Below are positions 58,772 through 64,000 of a DNA stretch of 64,000 nucleotides, one piece after another; within the stretch, counting starts at the first letter, position 1; each line of letters opens with the position of its first letter. The translations under genes were made by a program, and so were the position numbers. This DNA is from Beijerinckiaceae bacterium. Lineage in GTDB: Bacteria; Pseudomonadota; Alphaproteobacteria; Rhizobiales; Beijerinckiaceae. The notes under the pieces were generated by a model. That model did no database searches. It saw only the letters and a list, made by a program, of their open reading frames with translations, and was not told where the DNA came from. Location: contig JAIELD010000055.1 in the NCBI GenBank assembly GCA_019753285.1, positions 1 to 64,000 of the forward strand, written 5' to 3'.

Positions 58772-60250
58772 ATGAGCCGCCTGTCGAACGCCACGCTCTC
58801 GGACTTGCCGGCGAACGTCAGCCGTCCACGCTACGATCGCAGCGCGCTCAAAGCCGGCATCGTGCATCTCGGCGTCGGAGCGTTCCATCGCGCGCATCAG
58901 GCCTGCTACACGGAAGCGGCGCTCGATGCCGGCGATCTGCGCTGGGGCTGCATCGGAGCCAGCCTGCGCTCTGCCGACACGCGCGATGCTCTGGCTGCGC
59001 AGGACTGGCTCTATACTGTCGCCATTCGCGGGAGCGATGGCGAGCGCTACGCCGTCAACGGCGGCCTCCTCGGCGTGCTCGTCGCTCCTGAAAATTCCGC
59101 CGCGCTCATTGATGCCATGGCGGCGGACGATACGCGCATTGTCTCGCTGACCATCACGGAAAAAGGCTATTGCCACGATCCTGCGTCCGGCCGGCTGCGG
59201 GCCGATCATCCGGACGTGGTCCATGATCTTACGCACCCCGATAGCCCACGCTCGGCGCTCGGCTTCATCATTCGGTCGATCGATGCTCGCCGGAAGGCCG
59301 GCCGCAAACCCTACACGCTCCTGTCCTGCGACAACCTGCCGGAGAATGGCCGCACGCTGAAACGTGTGCTGATCGATTTCGCCGAACTCCACGGCGACCA
59401 TACCCTCGTCGACCACATCACCGCCGACGTGCCCTGCCCGTGCACCATGATCGACCGCATCGTCCCTGCGACGACAGATACGGACCGGGACTGGACGGCC
59501 CGCGCCATCGGCCTCGCGGATGCCTGGCCGATCTTGACCGAGCCGTTCACCCAATGGGTGATCGAGGATGATTTTTCCAATGACAGGCCCGACTGGTCGC
59601 TGCTCGGCGCGCAGTTCGTCAAGGACGCCCGCCCCTACGAGGCGATGAAGCTGCGCCTGCTCAATGGCGCGCATTCGTCGATCGCCTATATCGGCTATCT
59701 GGCAGGATACCAGACCGTTTCGGAAGCGATGGCGGACCCATCCATCGCCACCTTCATCGAGCGGCTGATGCGTGACGAGATCAAGCCGACGCTCGAAATG
59801 CCGCCGGACGCCGACCTCGACGCCTATGTCGCGGCGCTGCTCCAGCGCTTCCGCAACCCCGCCCTGAAGCATCGTACCTGGCAGATCGCCATGGATGGCT
59901 CGCAGAAGCTCCCGCAGCGCCTGCTCGGCACCATTCGCGATCGTCTGCGAGGAGGCCAGCCGATAGAGCGCCTCGCCCTCGGCGTCGCGGCATGGATGCG
60001 CTATGTTGGCGGAACGGATGAAAAGGGCGAGCCGATCGATGTGCGCGATCCGCTTGCCGAGCATCTGAAGCTGATCTCCTCCAGCGATAAGCGATTGGAA
60101 GACCGCGTTCGAGGGCTGGTGTCCATCAAGGCCGTGTTTGGCGAGGATCTGCCGCAAAACGATCGTTTTGGCGAGGCGGTGCTCCGCTGCTATACCGATA
60201 TCGTCCACCACGGCATCAGGGCTGCTCTGAAGGGCGTCTTGTCGCTGTAG
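58772..60250 (+). CDS. mannitol dehydrogenase family protein, probable fructuronate reductase (UxuB-like)
   Basis: GIVHLGVGAFHRAHQACYTEAAL; KLRLLNGAHSSIAYIGYLAG. Confidence 0.9.
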   Translation: MSRLSNATLSDLPANVSRPRYDRSALKAGIVHLGVGAFHRAHQACYTEAALDAGDLRWGCIGASLRSADTRDALAAQDWLYTVAIRGSDGERYAVNGGLLGVLVAPENSAALIDAMAADDTRIVSLTITEKGYCHDPASGRLRADHPDVVHDLTHPDSPRSALGFIIRSIDARRKAGRKPYTLLSCDNLPENGRTLKRVLIDFAELHGDHTLVDHITADVPCPCTMIDRIVPATTDTDRDWTARAIGLADAWPILTEPFTQWVIEDDFSNDRPDWSLLGAQFVKDARPYEAMKLRLLNGAHSSIAYIGYLAGYQTVSEAMADPSIATFIERLMRDEIKPTLEMPPDADLDAYVAALLQRFRNPALKHRTWQIAMDGSQKLPQRLLGTIRDRLRGGQPIERLALGVAAWMRYVGGTDEKGEPIDVRDPLAEHLKLISSSDKRLEDRVRGLVSIKAVFGEDLPQNDRFGEAVLRCYTDIVHHGIRAALKGVLSL

Positions 60251-60362
60251 GCGATGCAGAGCGCACATCACCCGCAATGCTCGGGCGCCTCAGCCTCCCA
60301 AAAACGTTCCGGCGCAGGTTGCCCGGAGCCGGCGTTCAGCGGCACCGGACGGTCTCGACGAC

Positions 60363-61559
60363 CTATCTGAATTGCGTGCCGACGCTGGCCGCAGTCAGCG
60401 CCGGCGACGTGACCGTGCTGAGGATGGACAGGAACTTGACGAGTTCGGTCGACGGAGCGTTCGAGATGAACAGGATGTCGTGGTTGTTGACCGCAAACTG
60501 CTTCGCGATGAAGAAGTTCTCGGCCTGCCGCAGGTTCAGCCTGTAGACAACGGGCACAAGCGCCCCGGACCTCGCCAGAACACTGTCAGGCCGGATGCTT
60601 CGCACGAGCGCGCTGGGTTCGAAGCGGAAGATGAAGATGCCGCCGGCGTCCGCCTGGATGTCGTTGAGGCCGCCGGATTTCGCCAACGCTTCCGCGAGCG
60701 TGATGCCGACCGTATCGAACGGAACTTGAGCCTGGCGGCTCGACGCGCCGAAAATCGTGAAGGTCTGCGGTTCGCGGACGAGTGTCAGGATATCGCCTGG
60801 CCGCAGATAGACGTTTTCTGCCGGATCGACGATGATCTTCTGCAGCGCCACAACGGCCGTCTTGTTGCCTCGTGTCAACCGCACGAAGGTTTCATGGACC
60901 GGGCTGCGCACGCCGCCTGCACTCGAAATCACGTCGAGTACACGGTCGCCGCGCACGCCGAGCGGGATGCGGCCGCCCCCGACCGTCGAGACTTCACCCG
61001 TCACCGTGACGGTCGTGCTTGCGGGCCTGGGAATCGTGACCAGCGCCTGCGGCTCGATCGCCTTGCCAGCGAGCTTGTCGACGATGATCTGCTGCACTTC
61101 CTTGGTCGTCTTGTTCGCGACCTGGATGCGTCCTGCGTAAGGGATCGTGATCTGCCCATCGGGGGAGACGACCTGCTCCGGTATGCCGACGCTCTTGGAA
61201 CCGCTCGACAGCAGGCCGCCGGCCGGAGCCGTGAACAAACCGCCGGAGCCGGCCTCCCAGATGGTGACGCTGACGCTGTCGCCTATGCCGATCACCGGCG
61301 TCGGCGCGGGACGGTAATCGCCGAACCTTCCGCTGAATGACGGTTGCGGCCAGCGGCCGATTCTATTGAGGACATCTGGAGTGAGATCAATGATCTCGTA
61401 GCGCGAAAGATCGGCTTCACCGGCCTGCGATTCGACATTCGCCGTCGTGGGGCCCGAGGTCGGGAGGCTGCCGCACGCCGAAAGCGAGCCGACGACCAGC
61501 AGGGATGCTCCGAGCAGAAGGCCGCGCCGCGATGTCAGAATACGGGGAAAGCCAGTCAT
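60363..61559 (-). CDS. polysaccharide export (Wza-like) outer-membrane lipoprotein
   Basis: Lipobox LVVGSLSACGS; poly-export domain YRPAPTPVIGIGDSVSVTIWEAGSG, SLBB-type repeats. Confidence 0.88.
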   Translation of the reverse strand: MTGFPRILTSRRGLLLGASLLVVGSLSACGSLPTSGPTTANVESQAGEADLSRYEIIDLTPDVLNRIGRWPQPSFSGRFGDYRPAPTPVIGIGDSVSVTIWEAGSGGLFTAPAGGLLSSGSKSVGIPEQVVSPDGQITIPYAGRIQVANKTTKEVQQIIVDKLAGKAIEPQALVTIPRPASTTVTVTGEVSTVGGGRIPLGVRGDRVLDVISSAGGVRSPVHETFVRLTRGNKTAVVALQKIIVDPAENVYLRPGDILTLVREPQTFTIFGASSRQAQVPFDTVGITLAEALAKSGGLNDIQADAGGIFIFRFEPSALVRSIRPDSVLARSGALVPVVYRLNLRQAENFFIAKQFAVNNHDILFISNAPSTELVKFLSILSTVTSPALTAASVGTQFR

Positions 61560-61956
61560 GGAAATCGGAACAACCACTTTTGCAGAAAACATTTGCACCG
61601 GATTCTAAGACAACGACAATTCGCGGCGACCATAACGGCGACCACGAAAAAGGGCACCCCGTCAGCCAAAGCCCGCCAGCTATTTACATCATTCTGTGTC
61701 AATACGGAGACACTGCTAACGAACACGGTTAACGCGTTGTCTCTAACGCCGCCAATCTCCTAAAGCAATTGGAAGTGATGCCGTCTGCCTGCGGCGCCGC
61801 GCCGAACTTTGGCGCGCGAACAGGTCAATCGCTTGAGACGACGGACGTTCGATCCTGAATCGTCACGGCAGATTTTCGTTTTGTGATCAGCGGCTTGAAC
61901 AGGATATGAGAATCGATGTCTCAACGCGCCCACATTCTGGCTCTTTGAACGAGAAC

Positions 61957-61983
61957 GACCCGGACGCCGCAGCCATCCGGGTC
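61957..61983 (-). terminator. hairpin GACCCGGA-N11-TCCGGGTC downstream of the OFA-type gene
   Basis: Perfect 8-bp stem located just beyond the stop at 62023 (minus strand); moderately T-rich following sequence. Confidence 0.5.
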
Positions 61984-62022
61984 GAGCAAAGTCTTAATCA
62001 TGTTTGCCGATTTTGGCTGTCC

Positions 62023-63675
62023 TCAGCCAAAGATCTTGATCGCGCTCTCCACTGTCTTCGATGCTCCCCATAGCACGGGAATGGCGATGATGATCCAAAT
62101 GATGATCGCCTTGAGATCGAACTGTCCGAGGCCGATTCCATGTGAACTCGCCACGACGGCACCGGACTTGGACTTTGTCTGGATCTCCGCAATCTCTTCT
62201 TGCTTCATGAACCAGCGCGACTGCACGGCTCCGATAAGAGCGTTGCAGATGAACCCGACGACCAGCATGCCGGCCAGGATGTACATGGTGCGGTCATATA
62301 CTTGAGCGCGGGGAATGCCCGCATCGAGTTGTGCCTGCCGGATATAACCCACCACGACAGGACCAACGACGCCGGCAGTCGACCATGCCGTCAACAGACG
62401 GCCATGGATCGCGCCGACGAACTGGGTTCCGAACATGTCTGCGAGGTAAGCAGGCACGGTTGCGAAGCCGCCGCCGTACATCGACAGGATTATGCAGAAG
62501 GCTCCCACGAACAAGGCTTTCGAACCCATATGCGCAAAGGTCGGAGCAGATGCGTAAAGAACGATGCCGAGCCCGAAGAAGACAAAATAAGTCATTTTGC
62601 GACCGATTTTGTCCGACATCGAAGCCCAGAAAAAGCGACCCACGATATTGAACAGCGAAAGCAGTCCGACGAAGCCGGCCGCGACGGTCGCGACGCCGAC
62701 CTTCTGCGCAGCGTCAAGCTGACCAAACGCCACTTGCGGCTGCCCGACCAACGAACCCGCGAACACCTCTTGGAGCATGGGCGAGGCCATGGCGAGAACG
62801 CCGATGCCTGCCGAAACGTTGAGGCAGAGCACGGCCCAGATCAGCCAGAACTGTGGTGTCTTGTGAGCATTGTCGAGATGCACGTCTCCGCTCGTGATCA
62901 TGCCTTTCGAAGCGGCGGGAGGCGTCCAGCCGTCAGGACGCCAGCCAGCCGGCGGAACGCGATACCCGAAGGCGCCAATCAACATGCAGAGCACGTAGCC
63001 GATACCCATGATCGCCAGTGTCTGCCAGACGCCGACAGAAGTGGGCGTCTTGAAGGTGTTGATCAGCATGTTCGCAAGCGGCGAGCCGATCAGAGCACCG
63101 CCGCCAAATCCCATGATCGCCATGCCGGTCGCCATGCCGCGGCGGTCCGGGAACCATTTGATCAACGTGGAGACCGGCGAGATGTAGCCGAGACCAAGGC
63201 CAACTCCGCCAATTACCCCCATGCCCAGCCAGACGATCCAAAGCTGATGGAGGTAGACGCCCAAAGCGCCGATAATGAAGCCGCCGCCCCAGCAGAGCGC
63301 CGAAACGACGCCTGCCTTGCGCGGACCGGCACGTTCAAGCCAGCCCCCGAACGCTGCAGCCGAGAGGCCGAGAAAGACGATACCGATGGTGAAGACCCAG
63401 AGAAGATCGTTGACGCGCCAGTCGCACGTCGTGGTGACGAGCGCCGTGGCGAGGCTCATGTCCGGGCAGGCCTGAGGCTGGGCAATTCCCAGCGCACGGC
63501 TGAGCGGCAGCCAGAAGACGCTCAGGCCATAAGACATGCCGATACAAAGATGAATGGCGAGCGCCGCGGGCGGCACGAGCCAGCGGTTGAACCCCGCCTT
63601 GGCGACCGTGCGCTCCTTGTCGAGAAGACCGGCTGACGCCTGCCCTCCCATGCCTGAAGCAATTGTTGAACTCAT
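62023..63675 (-). CDS. OFA-family MFS transporter (oxalate/formate antiporter-like)
   Basis: AIHLCIGMSYGLSVFWLPLSRALG; GGWLERAGPRKAGVVSALCWGGGF; GLGLGYISPVSTLIKWFPDRRGMATGMAIMGFGGGALI. Confidence 0.92.
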   Translation of the reverse strand: MSSTIASGMGGQASAGLLDKERTVAKAGFNRWLVPPAALAIHLCIGMSYGLSVFWLPLSRALGIAQPQACPDMSLATALVTTTCDWRVNDLLWVFTIGIVFLGLSAAAFGGWLERAGPRKAGVVSALCWGGGFIIGALGVYLHQLWIVWLGMGVIGGVGLGLGYISPVSTLIKWFPDRRGMATGMAIMGFGGGALIGSPLANMLINTFKTPTSVGVWQTLAIMGIGYVLCMLIGAFGYRVPPAGWRPDGWTPPAASKGMITSGDVHLDNAHKTPQFWLIWAVLCLNVSAGIGVLAMASPMLQEVFAGSLVGQPQVAFGQLDAAQKVGVATVAAGFVGLLSLFNIVGRFFWASMSDKIGRKMTYFVFFGLGIVLYASAPTFAHMGSKALFVGAFCIILSMYGGGFATVPAYLADMFGTQFVGAIHGRLLTAWSTAGVVGPVVVGYIRQAQLDAGIPRAQVYDRTMYILAGMLVVGFICNALIGAVQSRWFMKQEEIAEIQTKSKSGAVVASSHGIGLGQFDLKAIIIWIIIAIPVLWGASKTVESAIKIFG

Positions 63676-63737
63676 GACCGTTTCACTCCCCTTAGTTTTC
63701 CCCGGCTGCCAGGTTTTTCCCGGATTGCCACTCAGTT

Positions 63738-63971
63738 TTAGACCTTCGCCTTCAATCGATCCAAGGCCTCGCGCACATCAGGCTCAAGCCCTGCCCCGCC
63801 ATGATCGAGATGATCAATGATCGTGGCGCGCATCTTGTGGTCCCAGAACTTCGCTATGTGTTCGGCGATGCCCCCGACCGCCTGCTCCTTCGGATAGGGC
63901 CGAAAGAACCCCGCAATCTGGTTCGCCATCGAAACCAGCTTGAGCGCGCCATCGACTGTACCGGTACTCAT
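63738..63971 (-). CDS. fdsD: NAD-dependent formate dehydrogenase delta subunit
   Basis: LVSMANQIAGFFRPYPKEQAVGGIAEHIAKFWDHKMRATIIDHL..GLEPDVREAL. Confidence 0.87.
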   Translation of the reverse strand: MSTGTVDGALKLVSMANQIAGFFRPYPKEQAVGGIAEHIAKFWDHKMRATIIDHLDHGGAGLEPDVREALDRLKAKV

Positions 63972-64000
63972 GCTGCACTTTCCTTCGTCACGCTACCGTC
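63968..64000 (-). CDS. C-terminal fragment of the upstream gene, presumably formate dehydrogenase alpha subunit
   Basis: Minus-strand frame DGSVTKESAA* ends in ATGA overlap with fdsD; identity inferred from fds operon order only. Confidence 0.4.
   Translation of the reverse strand, partial: DGSVTKESAA

Noticed and set aside
1-64000. CRISPR arrays, tRNA/rRNA genes, transposases, integrases, prophage genes
   Set aside because: Looked for regular spaced repeats, tRNA-like T-arms and mobile-element proteins; none recognised by eye.

Overview
GC-rich, gene-dense chromosomal window that looks alphaproteobacterial (Hyphomicrobiales-like by protein flavour; taxonomic call is inference). It is dominated by catabolic and transport operons. 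No rRNA, tRNA, CRISPR, transposase or prophage was recognised. Order along the window: (1) C-terminal part of a fatty-acid desaturase, an M20 peptidase, an RND efflux adaptor/pump pair and a 50-aa membrane protein; (2) a 9-gene LIV-type ABC transporter / hydantoinase B-A / isochorismatase-fold / flavoprotein operon; (3) two MFS transporters, an amidase and a YeiH-family exporter; (4) a complete histidine-utilisation set (hutD-U-G-H-I and divergent hutF) beside an XRE regulator rather than HutC; (5) a 31-46 kb accessory catabolic locus: Rieske oxygenase, di-iron desaturase-like protein, orphan PhnD-like protein, ornithine-cyclodeaminase family, enolase superfamily, Opp/Dpp-type ABC transporter, and a translationally coupled DMGDH/GcvT flavoprotein - DUF1289 - MIO-less histidine-ammonia-lyase homologue; (6) a hexuronate cluster (uxaA, uxuA, GntR regulator, uxaC, SDR, PotABCD-like ABC transporter, mannitol-dehydrogenase-family oxidoreductase); (7) a lone Wza-like lipoprotein, an OFA-family MFS transporter and fdsD. 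The most interesting candidate for undescribed biology is (5): a HAL paralogue that has lost the Ala-Ser-Gly MIO triad, coupled to N-demethylation genes about 15 kb from a canonical hut cluster. This suggests catabolism of an N-methylated (betaine-type) amino acid, possibly histidine-derived. All homology calls are by eye from translated sequence; no database search was run.
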